A DNA stretch of 32,305 nucleotides from SAR86 cluster bacterium (GCA_003331545.1 QOPC01000008.1:1-32305), one strand, 5' to 3'. Shown: positions 20,658-32,305, numbered from the stretch's first letter. Numbers and translations: made by a program. The notes: generated by a model from the sequence alone, not told the origin.

Positions 20658-23600
20658 TTATTCCTCTGTTTCTTGTAATTCTTGTCTAAGTGCTGCTTCA
20701 ATATCATCCTCTGAAAGCATAGATTCATTGGAATCGCTAGCTTTTTTTGCAGCCATTAGGTCATGGAATTCCATACCTGTTCCTGCGGGAATTAATCTTC
20801 CAACAACAACATTTTCTTTAAGACCTCGAAGATAATCTACTTTACCCGTTACAGATGCCTCAGTGAGAACACGTGTGGTTTCTTGGAAAGAGGCAGCAGA
20901 GATAAATGAATTAGTTGTTAGGGAAGCTTTAGTAATACCAAGTAGAACTCTTTCAAATGTTGCTGGTTCTTTTTTGGCTGCAACTGTCTTTGCATTTTCT
21001 TCAATCAATTCTGCATACTCGACCTGATCACCTTGAATGAACTTAGTATCCTCGCCATCAACTATCAATGCTTTTCTGAGCATTTGGCGAAGTATAGTTT
21101 CAATATGCTTATCATTAATCAGTACGCCCTGAAGCCTATAGACATCTTGGATTTCATTCACAATAAAGTTTGTAAGTTGAGGGATGCCTCTTAATTTCAA
21201 AATATCATGAGGGCTTAATGGGCCATCAGAAATAATGTCACCTTTCTCAATCCTTTCACCCTCAAAGACAGTCAAAATTCTATGCTTAGGGATAAGCATC
21301 TCTGTATTTTGAGCTTTTTTAGTTGCACCATCCGGAGTTATAACTAATCTTACTTTACCTTTGGTTTCTTTGCCAAAGGCAATAGTTCCGCTATCTTCAG
21401 CAAGAACCGCTGCATCCTTAGGCTTCCTTGCTTCGAAAAGATCAGCTACTCTTGGCAAACCACCGGTGATATCTTTTGTTTTGGATCCTTCTAGGGGTAT
21501 TCTTGCTAAGACCTCTCCAGCATAAAGTTTTTTACCATCTTTTAAGTTCACAAGTGCCTTAGCTGGTAGTGAATAATTAGCAGGAGTTTTATGCTCTCCT
21601 AAGGGTACAGGTTTTCCTGTTTTATCAACCAAAGCAATTGAAGGAATTTTATCTTTTCCTGCAGAAGGTCTCTCTGCTACATCAATGACTTCTATGCTAC
21701 TTAATCCAGTTAATTCATCTGTTTTAGATCTAACAGTAACGCCGTCTTCTATATCAGTAAATTGAACAATTCCCTCAACTTCACTAATAATTGGGCGGGT
21801 ATATGGGTCCCAACCAGCCACTTTCATGCCTGGTTCAATATTTGTCTGGTCTTTTATAAATAAGGTAGCTCCATAAATTAATTTATGCTGTTCAATTAAC
21901 TTGCCTTTTTCATCAATAAGAGTCACCTGACTATTTCTTGAAACAACAACTTCTTGCTTATCTTTATTTGTAACTGTTTTAATGTCTGAAGACAGGTTAA
22001 TGACTCCTGCATTATTTGCAATAATTGCATTATCTTCTGATGAGCTCGAGGCTGCACCACCAATATGGAAAGTACGCATAGTGAGCTGTGTGCCTGGTTC
22101 ACCGATAGATTGAGCTGCTACAACACCTACTGCCTCACCTCTATGGACTAAGTGACCTCTTGCAAGATCTCTTCCATAGCACATTGCACAAACACCATAA
22201 CTTGCTTCACAAGTCATAGGAGATCGAACTTTTAATGAAGAAATATTTAATTCATCTATTTTTTTGACTGAATCCTCATCAATAAGATGGCCCACTGGAT
22301 ATATTTCTTTCTCTTCTAAATCAAAAATTGGTTCAGCAATTACCCTTCCGAGTATCCTTTCTGAAAGAGGCTGAATAATATCTCCGCCTTCAACAATTGA
22401 TGAGACAATGATAGATTGTTCGGTGCCACAATCCTCTTCAACAACAACTGAATCCATAGCAACATCACACAATCTTCTTGTTAAATATCCTGAGTTAGCT
22501 GTTTTTAAAGCAGTATCTGCAAGACCTTTTCTAGCTCCATGAGTAGATATAAAATACTGAAGAACTGATAGGCCTTCTCTAAAGTTAGCTGTAATTGGAG
22601 TTTCAATAATAGATCCGTCGGGCTTGGACATTAGGCCACGCATTCCAGAAAGCTGTCTTATCTGAGCTGGAGATCCCCTTGCACCCGAGTCAGCATAAAT
22701 AAAAACAGAATTAAAGGATGCTTGATCAACCTCTTTTCCATCAGAGTCCTCAACTTGATCAGTGCTAATTTTTGACATCATTGCTTTAGCAACTTTTTCA
22801 TTTGCACGAGACCAAATATCAATAACTTTATTATAACGCTCACCTTGTGTAACTAAACCAGATTCATACTGGGACTCAATAGATTTAACTTCTTTTTCAG
22901 CTAAATCAATTATCGAAGTTTTTTCTTCAGGGATCATAAAATCATCAACACCAATAGAAGATCCAGATCGTGTAGAATGCTCAAAACCTAAGTACATTAA
23001 CTGATCAGCAAATATAACTGTTGCTTTCAAACCAGCTTTTCTATACGAAATATCTATGAGCTTTGAAACAGATTTTTTATCAAGAGTTTTATTTACGTTG
23101 TCAAAACCAACCTCTATTGGAGAGATTCTCCAAACAAGAACTCTTCCCACAGTAGTATCTTCTAAATAAGTTCCATTATCTACGTTTGTAATTCTAACTT
23201 TAATGTTTGCATGTATATCTAAAGTTTCAGATTCATATGCTCTTAAAACCTCATCAGGATTACTGAAGACCCTTCCGTCTCCTTTTACATTTACTTTATC
23301 CCTAGTCATGTAATAGAGACCAAGAACAATGTCTTGAGTTGGATTAATTATTGGCTCGCCATTTGCAGGAGATAAAATATTATTGGTAGACATCATTAAA
23401 GCTCGAGCTTCTAATTGCGCTTCAATTGAAAGAGGAACATGAACTGCCATCTGATCTCCATCAAAGTCTGCGTTAAATGCAACACAAACTAAAGGATGGA
23501 GTTGGATTGCTTTTCCTTCAACAAGAAGGGGTTCAAATGCTTGAATACCAAGCCTATGGAGAGTAGGAGCTCTATTTAATAGAATAGGATGTTCTCTGAT

Positions 23601-24839
23601 AACTTCGGCAAGAATTTCCCACACTTCAGGAGTTTCTCTTTCAACTAATTTTTTTGCAGCCTTAATAGTAGTTGCTAATTCGTTTTGCTCGAGTTTGCCA
23701 TAAACATAGGGTTTAAATAGTTCCAAAGCCATTTTTTTTGGCAGCCCGCACTGATGTAATTTCAAGTTAGGGCCAGCCACGATGACTGATCTTCCTGAAT
23801 AATCAACACGTTTGCCTAATAAATTTTGTCTAAATCTGCCGCCTTTACCTTTAATCATATCTGCCAATGACTTAAGTGGGCGTTTATTGGTTCCAGTAAT
23901 CACTCGACCCCTTCTTCCATTGTCTAAAAGTGCGTCTACACTTTCTTGTAACATTCTCTTTTCATTTCTCACAATAATATCTGGAGCACTTAACTCTAGA
24001 AGTCGCTTTAATCTATTATTTCTATTTATAACTCTTCGGTATAAATCGTTGAGATCTGATGTGGCAAAGCGGCCGCCTTCAAGAGGAACCAAAGGTCTTA
24101 AATCTGGAGGTAAGACTGGTAAAACATTCATAATCATCCATTCCGGCTTGTTGCCTGATTCGTTAAACGCCTCAAGAAGCTTAAGTCTTTTGGATAGCTT
24201 CTTTAATTTGGTTTCTGAATTTGTTTGCGGAACCTCTTCCCTGATAATTCTTATCTCTTCAGCTAAGTCTATTTCTTGCAACAAAACCTGAACTGCTTCT
24301 GCACCCATAGATGCCGTGAACTCATCTCCATATTCGTCGTATGCTTCTACAAATTCTTCTTCTGTTAAAATCTGACATTTCTCAAGCTCAGTCAAGCCTG
24401 GATCAGTAACTATAAAGCTTTCGAAATATAAAACTCTTTCAATCTCCCTTAGTGTTATATCTAGTAGCAAGCCTATTCTTGAAGGAAGTGATTTTAAAAA
24501 CCATATATGAGCTACTGGAGCAGCAAGCTCTATGTGGCCCATTCTTTCTCTTCGAACTTTTGCAAGAGTTACCTCAACTCCACATTTTTCACAGACGACA
24601 CCTCTGTGCTTCATTCGCTTGTATTTTCCACAAACACATTCGTAATCTTTTACTGGTCCAAATATCTTTGCACAAAATAGTCCATCTCTTTCTGGTTTAA
24701 AAGTTCTATAGTTAATGGTTTCAGGTTTTTTAACTTCGCCAAATGACCATGATCTGACCATTTGAGGAGAGGCTAACCCAGCAGTTATAGAAGAAAAATC
24801 TTCCTGTTTTGCTTTCAGTGAATTTAATAAATCTTTCAA
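20658..24839 (-). CDS. rpoC: DNA-directed RNA polymerase subunit beta' (TTG start)
   Basis: 1393 aa; [12 protein letters not shown]..., zinc cluster [23 protein letters not shown], catalytic [16 protein letters not shown]. Confidence 0.99.
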   Translation of the reverse strand: MKDLLNSLKAKQEDFSSITAGLASPQMVRSWSFGEVKKPETINYRTFKPERDGLFCAKIFGPVKDYECVCGKYKRMKHRGVVCEKCGVEVTLAKVRRERMGHIELAAPVAHIWFLKSLPSRIGLLLDITLREIERVLYFESFIVTDPGLTELEKCQILTEEEFVEAYDEYGDEFTASMGAEAVQVLLQEIDLAEEIRIIREEVPQTNSETKLKKLSKRLKLLEAFNESGNKPEWMIMNVLPVLPPDLRPLVPLEGGRFATSDLNDLYRRVINRNNRLKRLLELSAPDIIVRNEKRMLQESVDALLDNGRRGRVITGTNKRPLKSLADMIKGKGGRFRQNLLGKRVDYSGRSVIVAGPNLKLHQCGLPKKMALELFKPYVYGKLEQNELATTIKAAKKLVERETPEVWEILAEVIREHPILLNRAPTLHRLGIQAFEPLLVEGKAIQLHPLVCVAFNADFDGDQMAVHVPLSIEAQLEARALMMSTNNILSPANGEPIINPTQDIVLGLYYMTRDKVNVKGDGRVFSNPDEVLRAYESETLDIHANIKVRITNVDNGTYLEDTTVGRVLVWRISPIEVGFDNVNKTLDKKSVSKLIDISYRKAGLKATVIFADQLMYLGFEHSTRSGSSIGVDDFMIPEEKTSIIDLAEKEVKSIESQYESGLVTQGERYNKVIDIWSRANEKVAKAMMSKISTDQVEDSDGKEVDQASFNSVFIYADSGARGSPAQIRQLSGMRGLMSKPDGSIIETPITANFREGLSVLQYFISTHGARKGLADTALKTANSGYLTRRLCDVAMDSVVVEEDCGTEQSIIVSSIVEGGDIIQPLSERILGRVIAEPIFDLEEKEIYPVGHLIDEDSVKKIDELNISSLKVRSPMTCEASYGVCAMCYGRDLARGHLVHRGEAVGVVAAQSIGEPGTQLTMRTFHIGGAASSSSEDNAIIANNAGVINLSSDIKTVTNKDKQEVVVSRNSQVTLIDEKGKLIEQHKLIYGATLFIKDQTNIEPGMKVAGWDPYTRPIISEVEGIVQFTDIEDGVTVRSKTDELTGLSSIEVIDVAERPSAGKDKIPSIALVDKTGKPVPLGEHKTPANYSLPAKALVNLKDGKKLYAGEVLARIPLEGSKTKDITGGLPRVADLFEARKPKDAAVLAEDSGTIAFGKETKGKVRLVITPDGATKKAQNTEMLIPKHRILTVFEGERIEKGDIISDGPLSPHDILKLRGIPQLTNFIVNEIQDVYRLQGVLINDKHIETILRQMLRKALIVDGEDTKFIQGDQVEYAELIEENAKTVAAKKEPATFERVLLGITKASLTTNSFISAASFQETTRVLTEASVTGKVDYLRGLKENVVVGRLIPAGTGMEFHDLMAAKKASDSNESMLSEDDIEAALRQELQETEE

Positions 24840-24848
24840 TTATTTCTC

Positions 24849-27800
24849 CTATTTTTCTGAGTCAAGTTCTAAATTTATGCCAAGAGATCTGATTTCCTTT
24901 GTAAGAACATTAAAGGATTCAGGAATGTTTGCATCCATTTCGTAATTTCCATCAACAATATTTTTATACATTTTTGTTCTACCAGGCACATCATCAGATT
25001 TAACAGTTAGCATTTCTTGCAACGTATAAGAAGCGCCATATGCCTCAAGAGCCCAAACCTCCATTTCACCAAACCTTTGACCACCAAATTGAGCCTTACC
25101 ACCAAGCGGCTGCTGGGTAACAAGGCTGTAAGAACCTGTAGAACGTGCATGCATTTTATCGTCAACCAAGTGATTTAGCTTGATCATGTACATATATCCT
25201 ACAGTTACAGGACGCTCAAACTGTCTGCCTGTTCTACCATCAAACAATGTTAATTGCCCTGACTCAGGAAGATCAGCTAGTTTAAGTAAATCCTTTATTT
25301 CAGATTCCTTGGCACCATCAAAAACTGGAGTAGCTATTGGAAGCCCATTGGCAAGATTGGAGGCTAAGGATTGAATCTCAGTATTATTAAATGAATTGAG
25401 ATCTTCTTTAATAGCAGCGTTTTTGTTGTATAAAACATCAAGGTATTTTTTTAATTCATCTGATTTAGCTTTGGATTTAATCATTTTATTAATTTTTTCA
25501 CCAATTCCTTTTGCTGCTGATCCCATATGTGTTTCAAGTATCTGGCCCACATTCATTCGAGAGGGTACTCCCAAGGGATTCAAAACAATGTCTATAGGAT
25601 TCCCATTACTGTCGTATGGCATGTCTTCTATAGGCATAATTTCTGAAATAACTCCTTTATTACCATGCCTTCCAGCCATTTTGTCTCCAGGCTGAATTCG
25701 CCTCTTAACGGCAAGGTACACTTTTACAATCTTGATAACACCAGGTGCTAGATCGTGACCTCTGATAATTTTTTGCTTTTTCTCATCAAAGCTTTCTTGT
25801 ATATTTTGAAGGTACTGATTAAGTGATTTTTCTGCATCTTCAATTTTATTATTTGAGTTGTCATCAGATGTTCTGACTGAAAATAATTCATCTAAACTTA
25901 GTTCTGTAAGATCATCAGCTGTTACAGAAGAACCTTTTTTAAGACCTGGTCCTTTAGTAATTTTAGAACCTTTAATAATATCAACCAAACGAATTCTTGT
26001 TGCATCATTAATAATCTTGATTTGATCATCCATGTCTTTTTTTGCAACCGCTAGATGATCTGATTCAATTGACTGTGTTCTTTCATCCTTTTCCATGCCG
26101 TCTCTAGTAAACACTTCAACCCCAATGACGGTTCCATTAATACTAGAAGGCACTCTTAATGAAGTATCTTTAACATCGGAAGCTTTTTCTCCAAAAATTG
26201 CGCGCAAAAGTTTTTCTTCTGGAGATAATTGAGTTTCGCCCTTAGGTGTAATCTTGCCAACTAAGATATCACCAGCGTTAACTTCAGCTCCGACATACAC
26301 CATTCCGCATTCATCTAATTTACCAAGTGACCCTTCACCGACATTTGGTATATCAGCCGTGATCTCTTCTGAACCCAGTTTAGTATCTCTAGATATGCAT
26401 GTTAATTCTTGAATATGTATAGAAGTGAATCTATCTTCTCTAGAAACCTTTTCAGACATTAAAATAGAGTCCTCAAAGTTGTATCCATTCCAAGGCATAA
26501 AGGCAATTCTAATATTCTGACCAAGTGCTAATTCGCCATTATCTATTGAAGGACCATCAGCAAGAACGTCTCCAAATTTTACTTTATCGCCAACCGATAC
26601 TAATGGCCGTTGATTGATGCAGGTATTTTGATTTGATCTTGTGAATTTTGTAAGATTATAAATATCAACAGCATTATCTGAATTTTTAGAGTCCGTAACT
26701 CTAACAACTATTCTTGCAGCATCGACATTTTCAACAATTCCATTATTTTTAGCTACCACACAAACACCTGAGTCACTAGCAACAATAGTCTCAAAACCAG
26801 TTCCAACTAAAGGCTTTTCAGGCTTTAACACTGGTACTGCTTGACGCATCATATTTGACCCCATTAAAGCTCTGTTTGCATCATCGTGCTCAAGAAAAGG
26901 AATCAGTGAAGCAGCAACTGAAACTACCTGTTGGGGCGCAACATCCATTAAATCGATCCTTTCAGGACTCATTAAGGCTGAATCTCCGCTATGTCTTACA
27001 GGCACAAGATCATCAGCAAACTTTCCTGATTTATCTAAAGCTGCATTTGCCTGAGCAATTACATGCTCACCTTCATCAATTGCAGAAAGATAGATAATGT
27101 CATTGGTCACTTTGCCATTCACAACTTTCCTGTATGGGCTTTCTATAAATCCATATGCATTGGTTCTTGAGTAGCACGCAAATGAATTAATTAGTCCAAT
27201 ATTTGGTCCCTCAGGAGTCTCAATTGGACAAAGTCTGCCGTAGTGTGTTGGATGTACATCTCTGACCTCAAAACCGGCTCTCTCTCTTGTGAGACCTCCG
27301 GGTCCGAGAGCTGAGACTCTTCTTTTGTGAGTAATTTCAGATAATGGATTATTTTGATCCATAAATTGTGATAATTGACTGGAACCGAAAAATTCTTTAA
27401 TTGCTGCTGTTACTGGCTTAGCATTGATTAAATCTTGTGGTCCAAGCTCATCAGCCTCTGCCATACTCAGTCTTTCTCGCACTGCTCTCTCCACACGGAT
27501 TAAGCCTACTCTGAATTGATTCGCCGTCATTTCACCAACTGAACGAACGCGTCGGTTACCTAAATGATCAATATCATCAACGGTATCGTGCCCATCTCTG
27601 ATATTCACTATTCCCTTCATGACACTCAAAATATCATCAAGGTCTAAAATGCCAGGTATATCTTTTGAGCTATCTATCTTTAGTCTTCTATTGAATTTCA
27701 TCCTCCCAACTTCTGAAAGATCGTAACGCTCATGATTAAAAAATAGATTTTGAAATAATTGTTCTGCAGAATCTTTTGTTGGTGGCTCACCTGGTCTCAT

Positions 27801-28919
27801 CATTCTATAAATCTCTACAAGTGCTTCTAATCTATTGGATGTAGGATCGGCTCTTAGAGTTGTAGAAATATATGGGCCTTTATCAAGCTCGTTGATGTAA
27901 AGAGTATGAAGCTCAGAAATATCTGCTTCTCTTAGAAGTTCAATGACTGATTGATCTATTGCAGTATTAGCTGGAATCAATATCTCTCCGGTCTCCTGAT
28001 TAAAAATATCTTTGGCTAGAACTTTGTCAATCAAGAAATCATCCTCAACTTTTAGCGCTGTCATCTTGGCTTGCTCAAGTTCACGAACATGCCTAGCAGT
28101 AATTCTCTTGTTGGCATCAACTATAACTTTTGATTTAATCTTCAAATCAACTGGAAGTGTTTGGCCTCTCAACCTAGATGGGATTAGCTCAATGCTTATG
28201 CCAGATTTCTCAATTTGCACAGTGTCAACTTCGTAGAAATGCTGAAGTATTTCTTCGGTACCCATATCCATGGCTTTTAGAACTATGGTTGCAGGTATCT
28301 TTCTTCTTCTATCAATTCGACAAAAAAGATTGTCCTTTGGATCAAATTCAAAATCTAACCATGAACCTCTATATGGAATAATTCTTGCAGAGTAAAGAAC
28401 CTTACCTGATGAGTGTGTTTTACCTTTATCATGATCAAAGAATACTCCTGGCGATCTATGAAGCTGATTTACAACCACTCTCTCAGTTCCATTAATCACA
28501 AATGATCCATTTTCGGTCATCAAAGGAACTTCTCCCATGAAAACCTCTCCCTCTTTAACATCTTTAACTTCTTGGAAGTTAGTATCTCGATCATAAATTA
28601 CTAAACGGACCACGATTCGAAGAGGAGCAGAGTAACTTAAACCTTGAACTAAGCACTCTTGGACGGAATAACCAGGCTTACCTAATTGATAAGAAACATA
28701 TTCAAGGGCAGCATTACCAGAAACACTAGTTATAGGAAAAAGAGTTTGAAAAACTTCCTCTAAACCCTTATTTTCTCTTGCCTGAACCTCAACGTTCTGT
28801 TGAAGGAACTGTGCATAAGAGTCAAGCTGAGTCTCAACAAGTTTTGGAAGCTCCATGACTTTAGGGAGTCTTCCAAAGTTTTTTCTAATTCTTCTTTTTT
28901 CTGTATAGCTATATGACAT
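24849..28919 (-). CDS. rpoB: DNA-directed RNA polymerase subunit beta
   Basis: 1356 aa; [84 protein letters not shown]. Confidence 0.99.
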   Translation of the reverse strand: MSYSYTEKRRIRKNFGRLPKVMELPKLVETQLDSYAQFLQQNVEVQARENKGLEEVFQTLFPITSVSGNAALEYVSYQLGKPGYSVQECLVQGLSYSAPLRIVVRLVIYDRDTNFQEVKDVKEGEVFMGEVPLMTENGSFVINGTERVVVNQLHRSPGVFFDHDKGKTHSSGKVLYSARIIPYRGSWLDFEFDPKDNLFCRIDRRRKIPATIVLKAMDMGTEEILQHFYEVDTVQIEKSGISIELIPSRLRGQTLPVDLKIKSKVIVDANKRITARHVRELEQAKMTALKVEDDFLIDKVLAKDIFNQETGEILIPANTAIDQSVIELLREADISELHTLYINELDKGPYISTTLRADPTSNRLEALVEIYRMMRPGEPPTKDSAEQLFQNLFFNHERYDLSEVGRMKFNRRLKIDSSKDIPGILDLDDILSVMKGIVNIRDGHDTVDDIDHLGNRRVRSVGEMTANQFRVGLIRVERAVRERLSMAEADELGPQDLINAKPVTAAIKEFFGSSQLSQFMDQNNPLSEITHKRRVSALGPGGLTRERAGFEVRDVHPTHYGRLCPIETPEGPNIGLINSFACYSRTNAYGFIESPYRKVVNGKVTNDIIYLSAIDEGEHVIAQANAALDKSGKFADDLVPVRHSGDSALMSPERIDLMDVAPQQVVSVAASLIPFLEHDDANRALMGSNMMRQAVPVLKPEKPLVGTGFETIVASDSGVCVVAKNNGIVENVDAARIVVRVTDSKNSDNAVDIYNLTKFTRSNQNTCINQRPLVSVGDKVKFGDVLADGPSIDNGELALGQNIRIAFMPWNGYNFEDSILMSEKVSREDRFTSIHIQELTCISRDTKLGSEEITADIPNVGEGSLGKLDECGMVYVGAEVNAGDILVGKITPKGETQLSPEEKLLRAIFGEKASDVKDTSLRVPSSINGTVIGVEVFTRDGMEKDERTQSIESDHLAVAKKDMDDQIKIINDATRIRLVDIIKGSKITKGPGLKKGSSVTADDLTELSLDELFSVRTSDDNSNNKIEDAEKSLNQYLQNIQESFDEKKQKIIRGHDLAPGVIKIVKVYLAVKRRIQPGDKMAGRHGNKGVISEIMPIEDMPYDSNGNPIDIVLNPLGVPSRMNVGQILETHMGSAAKGIGEKINKMIKSKAKSDELKKYLDVLYNKNAAIKEDLNSFNNTEIQSLASNLANGLPIATPVFDGAKESEIKDLLKLADLPESGQLTLFDGRTGRQFERPVTVGYMYMIKLNHLVDDKMHARSTGSYSLVTQQPLGGKAQFGGQRFGEMEVWALEAYGASYTLQEMLTVKSDDVPGRTKMYKNIVDGNYEMDANIPESFNVLTKEIRSLGINLELDSEK

Positions 28920-28949
28920 ATGTCGCCCTTTAAAAATGTTTTATTAAGA

Positions 28950-29330
28950 TTATTTAAGCTCCGCTGTGGCTCCTGCCTCAGTAAGCTGTTTAAGCATTTC
29001 TTCTGCATCAGCTTTCTTTACTGCTTCTTTTAAAGTATTCGGGGCACCGTCTACTAGATCTTTTGCTTCTTTCAACCCGAGTCCTGTGATAGCACGAACA
29101 GCCTTAATTACTTGAACTTTCTGATCACCAGCTGCAGTTAATACCACATCAAAGTCATCTTTTTCTTCAGCAGCCTCACCAGCATCTCCACTAGCAGCAG
29201 CAGGAGCAGCAGCTACAGCAGCAGCTGCAGTCACACCAAATTTCTCCTCAATTGCTGAAATTAATTCAACCAAGTCCATAACGGACATTTCTTCTATCGC
29301 ACTTAAAATATCATCTTTAGATATTGCCAT
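28950..29330 (-). CDS. rplL: 50S ribosomal protein L7/L12
   Basis: 126 aa; Ala-rich hinge, [48 protein letters not shown]. Confidence 0.99.
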   Translation of the reverse strand: MAISKDDILSAIEEMSVMDLVELISAIEEKFGVTAAAAVAAAPAAASGDAGEAAEEKDDFDVVLTAAGDQKVQVIKAVRAITGLGLKEAKDLVDGAPNTLKEAVKKADAEEMLKQLTEAGATAELK

Positions 29331-29344
29331 TTTTTTCTCCTAGA

Positions 29345-29875
29345 TTAGGCGTTAGCCTGTTTATTGTCACGAACTGCAGAAAGAACCCTAGCTAATTTGC
29401 TAGGAACTTCATTTAGAAGTGTTGCAAATTTGCCAATAGGTGCTTGAAGTACCGCAGCAATTAAAGTTAATGCCTCTTCTCGAGATGGCAGTGATGCAAG
29501 AACATCAATTTGTGAACCATCTAGAAGTTGCCCTTCTACAACTAAAGCTTTGATCTCGAGAGCTTCAAAGTTTTTTGCATAAGTTTTTAACATCTTCGCT
29601 GCTGCACCTGGCTCAGCATATGAGAAAGCAAATAGTGAAGGACCTGATAGTACCTCATCAGTACAACCAAAGTCAGTTCCTTCAAATGCCAATTTTGCAA
29701 GAGAGTTTTTTATAACCTGAATATGGACTCCAGACTCCGTTCCCTGCTTTCTAATTTCAGTCAACTCAGAAACCTTAAGGCCCCTTGCATCTGAAATAAC
29801 AAGTGAAGATGCAGAAGCCGAAACTTCTTTAACTTCTTGAACTATTCTCTCTTTGTCTTCTCTAGCTAACGCCAC
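29345..29875 (-). CDS. rplJ: 50S ribosomal protein L10 (GTG start)
   Basis: 176 aa; MALAREDKERIVQEVKEVSASASSLVISDARGLKVSELTEIRKQ...VIKNSLAKLAFEGT; SD AGGAG upstream of GTG. Confidence 0.97.
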   Translation of the reverse strand: MALAREDKERIVQEVKEVSASASSLVISDARGLKVSELTEIRKQGTESGVHIQVIKNSLAKLAFEGTDFGCTDEVLSGPSLFAFSYAEPGAAAKMLKTYAKNFEALEIKALVVEGQLLDGSQIDVLASLPSREEALTLIAAVLQAPIGKFATLLNEVPSKLARVLSAVRDNKQANA

Positions 29876-30027
29876 AGCAATTCTCCTATTAAAGCCTTAC
29901 GGCTAATCAGTGACAAATCGCATTCGCAATTTGAACACCACCTACGTAGGAAATTAAGCTTTCGCACCTACGGTCTTTGACGGCTGCGATAAACGCAACA
30001 ATCTAGGGTCAAAAAAGACCCTAAAAC
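29876..30027 (-). promoter_or_regulatory. L10-type ribosomal protein leader (rplJL autoregulatory leader)
   Basis: 152 nt gap between rplA and rplJ. Minus strand contains GCCGTCAAAGACCGTAGGTGCGAAAGCTTAATTTCCTACGTAGGTGGTG, which resembles my recollection of the E. coli L10 leader (AAGACCGTAGG...GGCTTAAT.CCTACGTAGACGGTG). Also a hairpin AGCC-GUAA-GGCU just upstream of the SD. Confidence 0.8.
30004..30023 (-). other. Perfect 7-bp hairpin (TAGGGTC-TTTTTT-GACCCTA) just after the rplA stop
   Basis: Inverted repeat read directly; loop is U6 on the minus-strand transcript and no 3' U-tract follows, so not a classical intrinsic terminator. Confidence 0.75.
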
Positions 30028-30723
30028 TTAAACAACTAAGGATGCAGGAGCTACTTTAACCCCTGGTCCCATAGTGCTACTCAAAGCCACACTCTGAATA
30101 TAAGCACCTTTAGCAGTAGCGGGCTTCAACTTTTTTACTTCCTCTAGCATCGCCGCTGCATTTTCTTGGATTTGGTTGGATGAGAATGAAACTTTTCCAA
30201 TGCATCCATGTAATATTCCATTTTTATCTGTTCTAAACCTAACTTGGCCTGATTTAGCATTATTAATTGCCTCACCAACCTTTTCAGTAACCGTTCCGGT
30301 CTTTGGATTCGGCATTAAACCTTTTGGGCCCAAAACCTGTCCTAGTTGTCCTACTATTTTCATGGCAGCTTGAGAAGAGATAACAACATCAACATCAATT
30401 TCTTCTTTTTTAAATTTTTCTGATAAATCTTCCATTCCAACAAAGTCTGCACCGGCATCACTGGCTTCCTTGGCCTGATCACCATCGGCAAAAACTGCAA
30501 CAGTTACTTTTTTACCTAGAGAATGGGGGAGAGTAATTGCTCCTCTTACGTTTTGATCAGACTTCCCGGGATCAACTCCAAGCCTTAATGCAATATCGAT
30601 AGATTCATCAAATTTACTAGATTTCACTTGCTGAAATATATTGATAGCTTCTTCTAAAGAGTATGTATTCTCTGGATTTAAAATTTCCATTAATATTTTT
30701 TTCTTTTTTGTTAACTTGGTCAT
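30028..30723 (-). CDS. rplA: 50S ribosomal protein L1
   Basis: 231 aa; [24 protein letters not shown]...[20 protein letters not shown]. Confidence 0.99.
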   Translation of the reverse strand: MTKLTKKKKILMEILNPENTYSLEEAINIFQQVKSSKFDESIDIALRLGVDPGKSDQNVRGAITLPHSLGKKVTVAVFADGDQAKEASDAGADFVGMEDLSEKFKKEEIDVDVVISSQAAMKIVGQLGQVLGPKGLMPNPKTGTVTEKVGEAINNAKSGQVRFRTDKNGILHGCIGKVSFSSNQIQENAAAMLEEVKKLKPATAKGAYIQSVALSSTMGPGVKVAPASLVV

Positions 30724-31145
30724 TTAACCTCTACTCCCATGCTTCTTGCAGTTCCAGCAATAATTTTTACAGCTTGATCCATATCATTAGCATTTAGATC
30801 TTTTTGCTTTGCTGTAACAATGTCTTCTAGTTGAGCTCTGGTAATCGTGCCCACTTTTTCTCTATTTGGCTCACCACTTCCTTTAATAATGCCAGCAGCT
30901 TTTTTGATAAGCACCGATGCTGGGGCTGATTTAACAACAAATGTAAAAGATTTGTCTTCATAAACAGTTATCACAACAGGAAGAGGTAGGCCCTTTTCCA
31001 GGTTTTGTGTTTCTGCATTAAATGCATTACAGAAATCCATAATATTAACAGCTGCCTGTCCTAAAGCTGGTCCAACGGGGGGACTTGGGTTAGCCGCACC
31101 TGCAGGTATTTGAAGTTTTAGGATTGTTGCTATCTTCTTTGCCAT
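30720..31145 (-). CDS. rplK: 50S ribosomal protein L11
   Basis: 141 aa; [36 protein letters not shown]...[12 protein letters not shown]. Confidence 0.99.
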   Translation of the reverse strand: MAKKIATILKLQIPAGAANPSPPVGPALGQAAVNIMDFCNAFNAETQNLEKGLPLPVVITVYEDKSFTFVVKSAPASVLIKKAAGIIKGSGEPNREKVGTITRAQLEDIVTAKQKDLNANDMDQAVKIIAGTARSMGVEVK

Positions 31146-31672
31146 TACGTTTTCTCTATTTGTATGAAATCTAGTTGAACTGGAGTAGATCTTCCAAGAA
31201 TTTGAACTGAAACTTTAACACTACTTCTTTCGTAGTCGACCTCTTCGACAACTCCATTAAAGTCATTGAAAGGACCATCACAAACTCTTATAACTTCACC
31301 TGGTTCAAATAAGGTTTTTGGTCTAGGAGCTTCTTCACCAACTTCTATTCTATTTAAAATGTTATCAACATCGCTCTGAGAAATAGGTGAAGGTTTATCT
31401 TTCTTACCACCTACAAATGTGCTAACTCTTGGAGTGTGCTTTACAAGTTGCCATGTATCATCATTCATCTCCATTTCAATTAATATGTAACCTGGAAAGA
31501 ATTTTCGTTCTGTTTTTTTCTTAGCTCCACTTTTAAGTTCAACAACAGCTTCTGTAGGCACTAGAATTTCACCAAACTGCTCCTTTAGTCCGGCAAGCTC
31601 TATTCTTTCTTCAATGGCAGCTTTCACTTTAAGCTCGTATCCAGAATATGCCATTATTACGTACCAATTCAC
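31145..31672 (-). CDS. nusG: Transcription termination/antitermination protein NusG (GTG start)
   Basis: [25 protein letters not shown]..., [35 protein letters not shown] region [29 protein letters not shown]. Confidence 0.98.
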   Translation of the reverse strand: MNWYVIMAYSGYELKVKAAIEERIELAGLKEQFGEILVPTEAVVELKSGAKKKTERKFFPGYILIEMEMNDDTWQLVKHTPRVSTFVGGKKDKPSPISQSDVDNILNRIEVGEEAPRPKTLFEPGEVIRVCDGPFNDFNGVVEEVDYERSSVKVSVQILGRSTPVQLDFIQIEKT

Positions 31673-31679
31673 TTTATTG

Positions 31680-32042
31680 CTATCCTAAAATTAATTTTGT
31701 AACCCAACTTAACAGGGATTCTAATGCCCAAAAAAATAAGCAAAGAATTATTATTGAACCAAATACAACCATGAAAGTTTGAGTAGTCTCCATCCTCGTA
31801 GGCCATACAACTCTTCTCATTTCAGTTCTAGATTCTCTCATTAACGTTACAGCGCCTTTTCCAAAAACTGTGTTTGCAAGGACAAGAGTTGCTAGAATAA
31901 AAAGAGCAACAACCGCAAGGACTCTATAAAGAAAAGCAACTTCTGTGTAATAGCTATTACCAACAATAGCTGCTGAAAAGATACAAATAGAAACTAACCA
32001 TTTGATCTTGTCGGCAATGTTTGATGCTTTACCCTTTGCCAT
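31680..32042 (-). CDS. secE: Preprotein translocase subunit SecE
   Basis: 120 aa with TM segments; FGKGAVTLMRESRTEMRRVVWPTRMETTQTFMVVF; adjacent to nusG. Confidence 0.95.
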   Translation of the reverse strand: MAKGKASNIADKIKWLVSICIFSAAIVGNSYYTEVAFLYRVLAVVALFILATLVLANTVFGKGAVTLMRESRTEMRRVVWPTRMETTQTFMVVFGSIIILCLFFWALESLLSWVTKLILG

Positions 32043-32063
32043 ATATCTTCTTTAAACCAGCTC

Positions 32064-32139
32064 CTTGGCAGGCCAGGAGGGACTTGAACCCCCAACCTAC
32101 GGTTTTGGAGACCGTCGCTCTACCAGTTGAGCTACTGGC
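32064..32139 (-). tRNA. tRNA-Trp (anticodon CCA), CCA 3' end encoded
   Basis: Minus strand AGGCCAGTAGCTCAACTGGTAGAGCGACGGTCTCCAAAACCGTAGGTTGGGGGTTCAAGTCCCTCCTGGCCTGCCA (76 nt); 7-bp acceptor stem AGGCCAG/CTGGCCT, anticodon loop CTCCAAA, T loop GTTCAAGTC. Confidence 0.97.
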
Positions 32140-32162
32140 CTAAATTTTTCTCCTATAAGAGA

Positions 32163-32188
32163 CAAAAATGCCGAGCGTTAATCTCGGC
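32163..32188 (-). terminator. Rho-independent terminator downstream of tuf
   Basis: Minus strand GCCGAG-ATTAACG-CTCGGC followed by ATTTTTG; 6-bp GC-rich stem. Confidence 0.85.
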
Positions 32189-32208
32189 AAAATTGTAAAA
32201 TTGTTAAA

Positions 32209-32305
32209 TTACTTAATAATCTTAGCGACTACGCCTGCTCCGACTGTTCTTCCACCTTCTCTAATCGCAAATTTCAAACCTTCTTCCATTGCGATTGGAG
32301 CAATT
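32209..32305 (-). CDS. tuf: Elongation factor Tu, C-terminal fragment (runs off right edge)
   Basis: Manual minus-strand translation: ...[31 protein letters not shown], the conserved EF-Tu C-terminus. Confidence 0.95.
   Translation of the reverse strand, partial: IAPIAMEEGLKFAIREGGRTVGAGVVAKIIK

Noticed and set aside
23812-24291. 159-aa plus-strand ORF opposite rpoC
   Set aside because: Lies wholly antisense to conserved rpoC; composition (Leu/Ser-rich) is typical of a shadow ORF.
25396-25695. 99-aa plus-strand ORF opposite rpoB
   Set aside because: Antisense to highly conserved RpoB C-terminal region; shadow ORF.
28760-29008. 82-aa minus-strand ORF bridging rplL and rpoB
   Set aside because: Out-of-frame overlap of rplL end and rpoB start with low-complexity sequence; no evidence it is translated.
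29190-29235. GCT/GCA trinucleotide-rich tract (CAGCAGCAG... on plus)
   Set aside because: It encodes the normal alanine-rich hinge of L7/L12; not an independent repeat element.
1-32305. Search by eye for mobile elements, CRISPR arrays, phage, toxin-antitoxin or defence genes
   Set aside because: None seen: all sizeable ORFs are accounted for by core housekeeping families or antisense shadows.

Overview
The window is almost entirely a translation/transcription core locus from an AT-rich proteobacterium, probably a streamlined marine Gammaproteobacterium; that assignment is an impression from protein sequences and gene order, with no search run. Read along the minus strand from the right edge, it contains: 3' end of tuf, a terminator, tRNA-Trp, secE-nusG-rplK-rplA, an L10-type leader, rplJ-rplL-rpoB-rpoC-rpsL-rpsG-fusA, then the S10-spc-alpha cluster from rpsJ to rplQ. 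At the left end are the divergent uvrA/ssb pair, a crotonase-family gene and the start of a CsaA-like gene. I found no mobile element, CRISPR array, phage, toxin-antitoxin or defence gene, and no obviously novel multi-gene system. The points worth a second look are in organisation and regulation. Most intergenic spaces that host ribosomal-protein autoregulatory leaders in E. coli (L4, S4, S7, the rplL-rpoB attenuator) are reduced to a few bases, while a full L10-type leader remains before rplJ. Other points are two strong sigma70-like promoters giving very short 5' UTRs (rpsL, rpsJ), TTG starts on rpsJ, rplC and rpoC, no tuf between fusA and rpsJ, a shared TTAA stop between convergent uvrA and rplQ, and a crotonase paralogue with altered catalytic positions.
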